A stretch of DNA of 6,937 nt from an uncultured Clostridia bacterium (GTDB taxonomy: Bacteria; Bacillota; Clostridia; Christensenellales; Borkfalkiaceae): assembly GCA_947628555.1 (NCBI GenBank), contig CANRAI010000061.1, forward strand, positions 1 to 6,937, given 5' to 3'. Positions 1 through 5,669 of the stretch are shown here, one piece after another (the first letter of the stretch is position 1; each line of letters begins with the position of its first letter). The translations under genes and the position numbers were made by a program. The notes under the pieces are model-generated. The model was not told where the DNA came from, ran no database searches, and worked only from the letters and a program-made list of their open reading frames with translations.

Positions 1-649
1 GGCGGCGCTCTTTCGTAAGCTTTCTGCTCTGCTCCGCCCGCCATTCGTCTATCTTTTTATGGTCGCCGCTCAACAGCACCTCTGGCACGGCTTCCCCTTT
101 ATAGACCGCGGGGCGGGTGTATTGGGGATATTCGAGCCCGCCCGAAGCAAAACTTTCATCGACGAGCGAGCCGTCCGAAATCACCCCGTCAACATAACGC
201 GCTATGCAGTCGCATACCACCATAGCGGGAAGCTCTCCCCCCGTCAGCACGTAGTCGCCTATGGATATCTCCTCGTCAATATACATATTCAGCACGCGCT
301 GGTCTATTCCTTCGTAATGCCCGCACAGCAAAACAAGACGGTCGAACCTTAAAAGTTCGAACACCGTGCTTTGTTTAAAGGTTTTTCCCTTGGGGGACAA
401 ATAGATTCGGCGCGCCGTATGGTCGGGGTCAACCGCCTCTATGGCGGAACCGACGGGCTGCGGCATCATCACCATTCCCGCGCCCCCGCCAAAAGGATAG
501 TCGTCGCACTTCATGTGCTTGTTTTGGGCGAAGTCGCGGATATTCACGACGGAAAGTTCTATCTTCCCCGCCGCACGCGCCCTGCCGATTATGCTTTCGC
601 CGAGCGGGGCGAACATTTCGGGGAAAAGCGTGAGTATAGTTATTTTCAT
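1..649 (-). CDS. trmD: tRNA (guanine-N1-)-methyltransferase TrmD, C-terminus cut by window edge
   Basis: TrmD transfers a methyl group from S-adenosylmethionine to N1 of G37 in tRNAs with a G at position 36, which prevents +1 frameshifting. It works as a cytoplasmic dimer. The frame is open for 216 codons from the ATG at 649 to the left edge. The family is usually about 240-255 residues, so a short C-terminal piece is missing. Visible motifs are the start MKITILTLFPEMF, the YPFGGGAGMVM segment (about 51-61), and the trefoil-knot SAM-binding stretch with LLCGHYEGIDQRV (107-119) and SIGDYVLTGGELP (129-141). R151 and D164 align with the catalytic Arg and Asp of the family; PQYTRP (175-180) and LLSGDH (192-197) follow. 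The ATG overlaps the stop of the upstream permease gene (ATGA, 646-649) and has no clear Shine-Dalgarno of its own, so translational coupling is likely. Identification is very secure. The usual downstream neighbour rplS would lie to the left of the window. Confidence 0.97.
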   Translation of the reverse strand, partial: MKITILTLFPEMFAPLGESIIGRARAAGKIELSVVNIRDFAQNKHMKCDDYPFGGGAGMVMMPQPVGSAIEAVDPDHTARRIYLSPKGKTFKQSTVFELLRFDRLVLLCGHYEGIDQRVLNMYIDEEISIGDYVLTGGELPAMVVCDCIARYVDGVISDGSLVDESFASGGLEYPQYTRPAVYKGEAVPEVLLSGDHKKIDEWRAEQSRKLTKERR

Positions 650-1431
650 GCAATAAGATTGACTTTGTTTTTAATTATATATTTGATAAAGAAGAAACTT
701 CCCACGTCTATTGCGGCGTAAATCAGTATTTTTATCCAGTTCGCAAGATGAACGGAGACGTAAGTTTCCAGATTCATAAACTGAGGCATAAGCGCCGTGG
801 ACAGAATATTCCAGACGACATACACGCCGATAAGAATACCGAACGTCACGGCCTTTCTGTGCGAATTGAAAAGCTGCCCCACGGAAATCACGGCGAACAC
901 CACAAGCAGGAACATGGGAATTTCGAAAATGTAACAAAGCAATCTTTCAAAGAAAGAAAGCGGGTCCAACGAAATTACCTGAGATATGGTTTCGCCCAAA
1001 GCGCCCAGCGTTTGGTAAATCATCTGCATTACGTCGAAGTTCCACCCGACGAGGAATATCAGCATGGAGATAACCGAAACGGCGAAAGCCGCGAAAATTG
1101 CGATAAGCGAGGACAACAGCTTACCTACGATAAGCTGTACGGGGGTTACGGGCAGGGAAAGGGTCATATAGCCCTCGCCCGTGAAAAGCGTCTTGTAAAA
1201 ACGGTTTATGCCCAGCGCGTACGCCCCAATTACAAGCGCAAAAATCGCAAACACATAGAACATTATTATTATAATCAACAACGTATCCGCTACCGAGGAG
1301 TCGCCCGTCTGCGCTGCCACGACGGAAATAAGTATTCTGCCCGTAACCGCAAACAGAAGGACGGCGGCGGCCAGAAATACAAGCACGCGGAAAAGCGCGT
1401 ACAGCTCGTGCTTCAAAAGCTTTCTTACCAT
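646..1431 (-). CDS. ABC transporter membrane subunit (ABC-2 type permease)
   Basis: This 261-residue integral membrane protein is the probable membrane partner of the ATPase encoded immediately upstream. About six hydrophobic spans can be read, near residues 11-37, 51-74, 104-129, 167-187, 194-215 and 232-252, with a short positively charged N-terminus (MVRKLLKHE). The segment around residues 78-104, with FYKTLFTGEGYMTLSLP followed by a second hydrophobic stretch, is typical of Firmicutes ABC-2 permeases paired with YtrB-like ATPases. The start is set by GGGAGGTG five bases before the ATG at 1431. The gene overlaps the end of the ATPase gene by seven bases (1425-1431) and ends in an ATGA shared with trmD, so all three are probably translated together. 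The substrate cannot be deduced. Relatives act in peptide-antibiotic resistance, cell-envelope stress or unknown export, so a role in exporting a toxic compound is only inference. Confidence 0.85.
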   Translation of the reverse strand: MVRKLLKHELYALFRVLVFLAAAVLLFAVTGRILISVVAAQTGDSSVADTLLIIIIMFYVFAIFALVIGAYALGINRFYKTLFTGEGYMTLSLPVTPVQLIVGKLLSSLIAIFAAFAVSVISMLIFLVGWNFDVMQMIYQTLGALGETISQVISLDPLSFFERLLCYIFEIPMFLLVVFAVISVGQLFNSHRKAVTFGILIGVYVVWNILSTALMPQFMNLETYVSVHLANWIKILIYAAIDVGSFFFIKYIIKNKVNLIA

Positions 1432-2123
1432 TTGAACACCTCCCTGAAAAGCTGGTCGAGCGATTTGCCCTCGCGCTGCCTTGCCTCTTCGGCGGGTTCG
1501 TCGAGCACAATCGTCCCTTTGTTGAGAAATATCGCGTGGGTCAATACGGGTTCTATATCGGCGATAAGGTGCGTACAGAGGAACACGGTGGAATTCTCCG
1601 CCTTGTTCACCATAACCGTTTCGAGGATGAAGTCGCGCGCGGCGGGGTCAACTCCCGCGATAGGCTCGTCTAAAATATACAGCCTTGCGTTGCGCGCCAT
1701 CGTCAAAATCAAACCCAACTTTTCCTTGTTGCCCTTGGAAAGGGCCTTGATTTTCTGCTTCAAGCCTATACCGAGGCGGGATAGTAGATTTTCCGCCTTA
1801 TCCCTGCTGAAATCGGCGAAGAAGTCGGCGCAATACCTCAGCGACTGTTCGACGTTCATCCAGTCGCTAAGAAAATTGGCGTCGGGAAGGTAGGCCGTAA
1901 ACGCCTTTGTTTCCGGACAGGGCGCCTTGCCGTCGAGAAGAATTTTACCGCTCGTGGGTTGAAGCATGCCCATTGCAAGCTTTATAAGCGTCGATTTGCC
2001 GCTTCCGTTAGGACCGAGAAGTCCGACAATCCCGCCCGATTCCACGTTTAAATTCACGTTGGAAAGCGCGGGCGTGCCGCCGTAATTTTTCGTAAGACTT
2101 TCGCATTGAAGAATTACCGACAT
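1425..2123 (-). CDS. ABC transporter ATP-binding protein, YtrB-like
   Basis: This 232-residue cytoplasmic ATPase should power the six-span permease that follows it. Motifs in order are Walker A GPNGSGKST (37-45), a Q-loop region reading AYLPDANFL (77-85) in which the usual glutamine is replaced by the LPD pattern of this subfamily, signature LSKGNKEKL (128-136), Walker B LYILDEP (148-154) with catalytic Glu153, the D-loop GVDP (157-160), and the H-loop CTHLIADIE (183-191) with His185. The C-terminus LDQLFREVF resembles the ending common in GntR-regulated (YtrB-type) ABC ATPases. All catalytic residues are present, so the protein should be active. A perfect AGGAGG (2134-2129) lies five bases before the ATG. 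The YtrA-like GntR regulator often found beside this subfamily is not in the window. Homology to ABC ATPases is certain; the transported substrate is unknown. Confidence 0.93.
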   Translation of the reverse strand: MSVILQCESLTKNYGGTPALSNVNLNVESGGIVGLLGPNGSGKSTLIKLAMGMLQPTSGKILLDGKAPCPETKAFTAYLPDANFLSDWMNVEQSLRYCADFFADFSRDKAENLLSRLGIGLKQKIKALSKGNKEKLGLILTMARNARLYILDEPIAGVDPAARDFILETVMVNKAENSTVFLCTHLIADIEPVLTHAIFLNKGTIVLDEPAEEARQREGKSLDQLFREVFKW

Positions 2124-2128
2124 TTTAA

Positions 2129-2134
2129 CCTCCT
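2129..2134 (-). promoter_or_regulatory. Strong ribosome binding site of the ABC ATPase gene
   Basis: AGGAGG lies five bases ahead of the ATG at 2123 and is the best Shine-Dalgarno in the operon. It lies in the 38-base gap after rimM, so the ABC pair has its own efficient translation start rather than depending on coupling to rimM. Confidence 0.75.
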
Positions 2135-2161
2135 ATCTTTCTTATACTCTTTCCATATTCT

Positions 2162-2656
2162 TTATATGGATACTTCTTTGAACCGTTTTTTATCCACGGT
2201 TATGATTTTGTTTTCGAGATCCACGCCGTCAATAACGCCCTCGGCCGCGGCGAAACTAAGTTCGCCATTGGGGGTTTCCAGCGTGAAGATATCCGTTTTC
2301 GCGGGCGTGACCGAAATCACCTCGCCCACTTCTCCTCCATTGGAAAACACGACTTTACAGCCCGTAAGGTCGCCTATATAATAGCGGCCCTCGGGCAGAG
2401 GAGGACAGTCCTCCCTCAACGCGTCGATTTCCTTGCCGCGCAGAAGTTCGGCGGCGTTTCTGTCGGCGACCCCGCGCAGAGCGACGTATGCAAATTCACC
2501 CGCGGCGCGCACGTTTAAAACGGCGTATTTTTCGCCCGAAATAAATACCTGTCTTATCTTTTTCAAATCCTCGGCGTTGTCGAGATGAACTTTCACCTTG
2601 ACCTCGCCGCGGATTCCCTGCGGCTTTAAAACCGTGGCTACCGTAAGATAATCCAT
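2162..2656 (-). CDS. rimM: 16S rRNA processing / 30S maturation factor RimM
   Basis: RimM binds ribosomal protein S19 and helps mature the head of the 30S subunit. The protein is 164 residues, normal for the family. The N-terminal RimM domain starts MDYLTVATVLKPQGIRGEVK (1-20), with the family's G-x-RGEVKV pattern. The C-terminal PRC-barrel begins near residue 92 (YYIGDLTGCKV) and ends with GVDLENKIITV (144-154). The frame stays open upstream to a GTG at 2704, but I chose the ATG at 2656. The extra 16 residues are charged and unlike the family, no Shine-Dalgarno precedes the GTG, and purine-rich GGAG blocks precede the ATG at 2659-2662 and 2667-2670. The gene follows khpA after a gap containing a stem-loop and precedes the ABC ATPase gene. 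Its place in the SRP/S16 operon supports the assignment. Confidence 0.95.
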   Translation of the reverse strand: MDYLTVATVLKPQGIRGEVKVKVHLDNAEDLKKIRQVFISGEKYAVLNVRAAGEFAYVALRGVADRNAAELLRGKEIDALREDCPPLPEGRYYIGDLTGCKVVFSNGGEVGEVISVTPAKTDIFTLETPNGELSFAAAEGVIDGVDLENKIITVDKKRFKEVSI

Positions 2657-2713
2657 AACTCCTTTTCTCCGCTCCTGTTTTTGAAAACGCGGGACGTACC
2701 GCACTTTATTAAG

Positions 2714-2738
2714 AAACGCGCAAAATGATTGCGCGTTT
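2714..2738 (-). other. Perfect 10-bp stem-loop between khpA and rimM
   Basis: AAACGCGCAA (2714-2723) and TTGCGCGTTT (2729-2738) are perfect inverted repeats around a five-base loop. In the operon transcript the hairpin starts six bases after the khpA stop and ends 57 bases before the rimM ATG. The sequence after it on the minus strand reads CTTAATAAAG, which lacks the run of U residues of a strong intrinsic terminator. It is more likely an mRNA processing or stability element, or a weak attenuator that lowers expression of the downstream genes; that role is inferred. Confidence 0.6.
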
Positions 2739-2744
2739 AAAGAA

Positions 2745-2984
2745 CTATTCCTTTTCCTTTATTTCCACAAAGTAACGCTTGCCGCCGCGGGGCGTGGAAG
2801 CGCCGACCAAAGTGCGCAGCGCCTTGGCTATTTTGCCCTGCTTGCCTATTACCTTGCCCATATCGCTTGCGGCGAGAAAGACGGTAACGTCAACGGAATG
2901 TTCCTTTTCCTCTACCTTGTACTCGATTTCGTCCTTGCACTCGGCGAAATGACTTACTACGTATTTTATGAGTTCAAGCTCCAT
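2745..2984 (-). CDS. khpA: KH-domain RNA-binding protein KhpA (YlqC)
   Basis: This 79-residue single KH domain corresponds to the YlqC/KhpA family. In streptococci and lactobacilli KhpA partners with KhpB (Jag/EloR) and affects cell elongation and division through RNA binding. The RNA-binding loop GKQG is at residues 47-50 within VIGKQGKIAKALRTL, and the protein ends VEIKEKE. The start MELELIKYVV matches the family, and GGGAG lies eight bases before the ATG at 2984. Its position directly after rpsP and before rimM is the standard Firmicutes arrangement. The length is normal and no residue is obviously missing. Confidence 0.95.
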   Translation of the reverse strand: MELELIKYVVSHFAECKDEIEYKVEEKEHSVDVTVFLAASDMGKVIGKQGKIAKALRTLVGASTPRGGKRYFVEIKEKE

Positions 2985-3049
2985 AATAAATTCTCCCTCG
3001 GCGCGTTAATAGGGGTGTTGCGCCGTCCTTTCACGGGTTTTGCCCGATT

Positions 3050-3346
3050 TTATTCCTTTTTCTTCTTGTTGTTGGTCTTGGGTGCGGAAAGCTTTGCAGG
3101 CTTTTCCATTGCTCCCGCCTGAACGAGATAGCTCTTCACCGTTTCGGTGGGCTGTACGCCCTTTGCAAGCCATTCCTTAGCCCTTTCGACGTCGATTTTT
3201 ACCTCGGCGGGGGTTTTAAGGGGGTCAACGTAACCCAACTTGTCGATGTACTCGCCCGACTGCGCCTTGCGCGAATCGATGACTACTACGCGGTAGAAAG
3301 GGCTTTTCTTGTCGCCCATTCTTGTAAGTCTCATTTTTACTGCCAT
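3050..3346 (-). CDS. rpsP: 30S ribosomal protein S16
   Basis: S16 is a 30S subunit protein that binds 16S rRNA early in assembly and stabilises the body of the subunit. The 98-residue protein opens MAVKMRLTRMGDKKSPFYR and continues with VVIDSRKAQSG (21-31), IDKLGYVDP (34-42) and the helix-rich ERAKEWLAKGVQPTETV (54-70), all hallmarks of S16. A short lysine-rich tail (NNKKKKE) extends past the core, as in many Gram-positive S16 proteins. GGAG lies seven bases before the ATG at 3346. It sits between ffh (61-base AT-rich gap) and khpA (65-base gap). Confidence 0.98.
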   Translation of the reverse strand: MAVKMRLTRMGDKKSPFYRVVVIDSRKAQSGEYIDKLGYVDPLKTPAEVKIDVERAKEWLAKGVQPTETVKSYLVQAGAMEKPAKLSAPKTNNKKKKE

Positions 3347-3407
3347 AATTTTACTCCTTTGGAATTATATATTATTTTTTATTTTTATCCTATTTTAAGT
3401 AATCCGA

Positions 3408-4721
3408 TTAAAACGGAAGTCTTTTTTTGCCATTTTTGAACTGCTTCATAAGCTGTTTTGTCTGCTCGAACTGTTTGAGAAGCTGGTTTATTTCCTGCAC
3501 GGACGTGCCCGAACCCGCGGCTATCCGCTTTTTGCGGGAAGCGTTTATTATTGCGGGCTCTATCCTCTCCCTTTTGGTCATTGAAAGAATTATTGCTTTG
3601 GTGCGGTCGATTTTTTTCTCGTCGATGTCCTCGGGGCGAATCTTCCCGCCCATATTGCCGGGCATCATTGCAAGCAACGCCTGCGCGCCGCCCATTTTCT
3701 TCATGTTTTCGTATTGGGTGAGATAATCTTCAAGCGTGAAAGAATTTTCAAGCATCTTCTTCTGCATCACCCGGGCTTGTTCTTCGGTGACGGCTTCCTG
3801 CGCCTTTTCGATAAGCGTAAGCACGTCGCCCATACCGAGTATTCTCGAAGCCATTCTGTCGGGATAAAAGGGTTCGAGGTCGGAAAGTTTTTCGCCCACG
3901 CCTATAAATTTTATAGGTTTGCCTGTGACAGCCTTTATGGAAAGGCATGCGCCGCCGCGCGTATCGCCGTCGAGCTTCGTCAATATAATGCCCGTGACTT
4001 CAAGCCTTTCGTTGAACGTCTTGGCGACGTTTACCGCGACCTGGCCCATCATACTATCCACGGTAAGCAGAATTTCTGTAACGTCAACGGCTTTTTTGAT
4101 TTCTTCGAGTTCCCGCATTAACGGTTCGTCTATTTCAAGGCGCCCCGCCGTATCTATGATAACCGTGTCGAAGCCCATAGATTTTGCGTACTCAACGCTT
4201 TCTTTCGCGGTCTTTACGGGGAATTGCGCGCCCTTTTCAAAAACTTCCGCGCCTGCGTTCCTGCCTACTACTTTTAATTGGTTTATTGCGGCTGGACGGT
4301 AGATATCGCAGCCCACCAAAAGGGGCTTTTTACCGCTCTTTTTAAGGTTGACGGCAAGCTTTCCGCATAGGGTGGTTTTACCCGCGCCTTGAAGCCCGCA
4401 CATCATTATCACCGTGGGCGGCTTTGGGGAAACATTCAATTTCTGGTTTGACGAACCCATTAAGGCAATCAGCTCGTCATTGACGATTTTAATTACCTGC
4501 TGCGCGGGATTTAAGGACTTTAAAATTTCCTGCCCCACAGCCTTTTCGGACACTTCGGCGCAAAACTGTTTTGCGACCTGTATGTTTACGTCCGCTTCCA
4601 GAAGCGCCACGCGCACCTCGCGCATGGCGGTCTTTATTTCAAGCTCCGTAAGCCTGCCGCGCTTGGTAAGTTTGGAAAATATATGGTTTAATCTTTCGGA
4701 TAAAGACGCGAATAACGCCAT
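3408..4721 (-). CDS. ffh: Signal recognition particle GTPase Ffh (SRP54)
   Basis: Ffh binds the SRP RNA and the signal sequences of nascent membrane and secreted proteins, and delivers ribosomes to FtsY at the membrane. The 437-residue protein has an N-domain four-helix bundle (about 1-95). The GTPase G-domain carries G1 GLQGAGKTT (109-117), DIYRPAA (139-145), G3 DTAG (190-193), G4 TKLD (248-251) and GDTRGG (252-257), followed by the closing GVGE segment (274-277). The methionine-rich M-domain (about 300-437) contains the RNA-binding RIAAGSGTSVQEINQLLKQF stretch (399-418). The C-terminal tail after this is short. One oddity is MMGQVAV (224-230), where relatives mostly have MTGQDAV. The ATG at 4721 lies 20 bases after the ylxM stop, with only a weak AGGGG-type ribosome site, so coupling to ylxM is possible. 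Confidence 0.98.
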   Translation of the reverse strand: MALFASLSERLNHIFSKLTKRGRLTELEIKTAMREVRVALLEADVNIQVAKQFCAEVSEKAVGQEILKSLNPAQQVIKIVNDELIALMGSSNQKLNVSPKPPTVIMMCGLQGAGKTTLCGKLAVNLKKSGKKPLLVGCDIYRPAAINQLKVVGRNAGAEVFEKGAQFPVKTAKESVEYAKSMGFDTVIIDTAGRLEIDEPLMRELEEIKKAVDVTEILLTVDSMMGQVAVNVAKTFNERLEVTGIILTKLDGDTRGGACLSIKAVTGKPIKFIGVGEKLSDLEPFYPDRMASRILGMGDVLTLIEKAQEAVTEEQARVMQKKMLENSFTLEDYLTQYENMKKMGGAQALLAMMPGNMGGKIRPEDIDEKKIDRTKAIILSMTKRERIEPAIINASRKKRIAAGSGTSVQEINQLLKQFEQTKQLMKQFKNGKKRLPF

Positions 4722-4741
4722 ACGTACCCCTTTATTTTAAT

Positions 4742-5173
4742 TCATCCGCTTTGCCGCGGCGGAAAATCCTTTTTCATTACCGCCCGCACGCACGGGTCGG
4801 CAAGCGCCGCGCCGACCTCTCCCGAATAGTCTTTGGAAAGGATTTCTTCAAGCTCGGCGACCTCTGCGGTCAAATCGGGATGGGCTGCCTTGAACTTTTC
4901 CGCCCAGCGCTCCGCGTCCGTCGTCATAAAACTGACTTGCAAGCCGTACTCGGCGCTCGCCGACACAAAATTCAGCTTGCTTTCCCATTCTTCAAGCTGC
5001 TTTTTGCAGCCGTTCAGACAGTCGGAAACAGCCTGCCGCGAAATACCTTTCTGCTCCGCAATCTCCGACATAGTAAGGTCGAGATTGAAATATAAATCGG
5101 TTATTTCCCGCTGGGTCGGGGTCAAAAGCCCCGAATACGCGTCCCACAGGCGCATAAATTCTATTTTATTCAT
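4742..5173 (-). CDS. ylxM: YlxM-family HTH protein, putative SRP-associated regulator
   Basis: This 143-residue protein has an N-terminal helix-turn-helix resembling sigma-70 region 4. LLTPTQREITDLYFN (16-30) leads into TMSEIAEQKGISRQAVSDCL (34-53), followed by a charged helix KKQLEEWESKL (57-67). This is the pattern of YlxM (p13), which is encoded just before ffh in most Firmicutes; in Streptococcus mutans YlxM has been reported to interact with SRP components. The family is typically about 110 residues, so the C-terminal part (about 70-143) is longer than usual and not recognisable. It is the first gene of the operon. The ATG at 5173 lies about 20 bases after the predicted transcription start and has no clear Shine-Dalgarno. 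A second ATG at residue 7 is no better, so the start is somewhat uncertain. Confidence 0.9.
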   Translation of the reverse strand: MNKIEFMRLWDAYSGLLTPTQREITDLYFNLDLTMSEIAEQKGISRQAVSDCLNGCKKQLEEWESKLNFVSASAEYGLQVSFMTTDAERWAEKFKAAHPDLTAEVAELEEILSKDYSGEVGAALADPCVRAVMKKDFPPRQSG

Positions 5174-5192
5174 AGGCGTAATGCTTTACAGC

Positions 5193-5222
5193 TTGACTAT
5201 ATATTAAAATTTTTTTTATAGT
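5193..5222 (+). promoter_or_regulatory. Possible opposed plus-strand promoter inside the inverted repeat
   Basis: TTGACT (5193-5198) and TATAGT (5217-5222) are each one base from consensus, with an 18-base spacer. Transcription would start near 5229 and run toward the small gene at 5380 with a leader of about 150 bases. It overlaps the minus-strand promoter, so the two could not be occupied at once. The region is AT-rich, and a chance match is possible. Confidence 0.4.
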
Positions 5223-5229
5223 CTGTCAA
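5201..5229 (-). promoter_or_regulatory. Predicted sigma-A promoter of the ylxM-ffh-rpsP operon
   Basis: On the minus strand a perfect -35 TTGACA (5229-5224) is followed after 17 bases by TAATAT (5206-5201; four of six bases of TATAAT). Transcription would start near 5194, giving a leader of about 20 bases before the ylxM ATG at 5173. It is the only good promoter-like sequence I found ahead of the operon. The prediction is from sequence pattern alone. Confidence 0.6.
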
Positions 5230-5326
5230 GCGATTAAGCTTTACAAGTCAAAAATTTTTAAGTTTTTTAACAAATTGTTTGATTTATTAACAATCGCAGG
5301 GCTTTGCCGCAAAAAAAGATTAAAAA

Positions 5327-5355
5327 TTGACAGAGTCGCGGGCGAGTGGTAAAAT
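5327..5355 (+). promoter_or_regulatory. Promoter of the small divergent gene
   Basis: A perfect TTGACA (5327-5332), a 17-base spacer and TAAAAT (5350-5355; five of six) form a near-consensus sigma-A promoter. The transcript would start near 5362, just ahead of the GAGAGGTG ribosome site at 5368-5375. This rules out the in-frame ATG at 5356 as the start and supports the ATG at 5380. Confidence 0.75.
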
Positions 5356-5379
5356 ATGTTTCGTTTTGAGAGGTGTTTT

Positions 5380-5610
5380 ATGCGCAAGGAAATCGGCGGC
5401 GTGCTGTACGACACGGCTTCATCGACAATAGAAAAGAAATTCACGAGCGGGGTCCCCGGCGACCCCCGCGGATATGAGGAAACTTTATACGTCACTGCGG
5501 AGGGGAAGTACTTTATATACACTTACGGCGGAGCGGAATCCAAATATCCGACCGAAAACATCACCCCCATAACGAGAGAGAACGTAAAGGCGTGGATACT
5601 TTCGCGGTAA
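5380..5610 (+). CDS. Small uncharacterised protein, 76 residues
   Basis: The protein is soluble and acidic-basic mixed, with no signal peptide or membrane span. It starts MRKEIGGVLYDTASS and contains ETLYVTAEGKYFIYTYGGAE (about 34-53), then SKY and ITPITRENVKAWIL near the end. This layout (a GGxLYDT opening, an ETLYxTxxGxYF(I/L)Y core with GGAxSKY, and an IxPxxxxxxxxW end) reminds me of a family of short hypothetical proteins found in clostridial genomes and on some mobile elements. I cannot name it or assign a function. GAGAGGTG lies four bases ahead of the ATG at 5380, and a strong promoter at 5327-5355 serves it. The ATG eight codons earlier would lie upstream of the predicted transcription start. 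It is divergent from the SRP operon and converges on the antiporter gene. Confidence 0.8.
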   Translation: MRKEIGGVLYDTASSTIEKKFTSGVPGDPRGYEETLYVTAEGKYFIYTYGGAESKYPTENITPITRENVKAWILSR

Positions 5611-5669
5611 TTTCCAATCAAACGAAATACATTTACCACGATAATCGCGATAAATTCCAAGATAAAATA

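Larger units (their letters stand above)
5191..5231. repeat. Imperfect inverted repeat covering the operon promoter
   Basis: GCTTGAC (5191-5197) is the reverse complement of GTCAAGC (5225-5231), and GACTATA (5195-5201) is the reverse complement of TATAGTC (5217-5223). The two arms are therefore the same 11-base word, except that the right arm carries four extra bases (TGTC). The centre is A/T only. The repeat covers the -35 and -10 of the minus-strand promoter, so it could be an operator or merely two opposed promoters. Confidence 0.55.

Noticed and set aside
748..1893. Plus-strand open frame of 381 codons opposite the ABC genes
   Set aside because: It lies wholly antisense to two well-supported ABC genes, and the protein is rich in Arg, His, Tyr and Lys with no recognisable domain. 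It has no ribosome site or promoter; its length reflects the codon bias of the opposite strand.
2657..2704. Longer RimM starting at a GTG
   Set aside because: The 16 added residues do not fit the RimM family. No ribosome site precedes the GTG, and GGAG sequences precede the ATG at 2656.
2999..3025. Six-bp GC inverted repeat between rpsP and khpA
   Set aside because: The arms are short, the loop is 15 bases, and one arm overlaps the khpA ribosome site. It is too weak to call as an element.
3364..3392. Perfect minus-strand TATAAT (3369-3364) as an internal promoter for rpsP
   Set aside because: At 16-18 base spacing the -35 region matches TTGACA at only about two positions. Transcription would start inside the rpsP ribosome site, and the gap is simply AT-rich.
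3714..4121. Plus-strand open frame of 135 codons inside ffh
   Set aside because: It is antisense to the conserved GTPase and M domains of Ffh, with no start signals and no family resemblance.
5240..5326. Possible small RNA or riboswitch in the AT-rich leader of the small gene
   Set aside because: Only short palindromes such as AACAAATTGTT and a bulged GC stem are visible. No known riboswitch core or T-box motif can be recognised.
5356..5379. ATG eight codons upstream as the start of the small gene
   Set aside because: It abuts the predicted -10 box and lies before the expected transcription start. The next ATG has a well-spaced GAGAGGTG.
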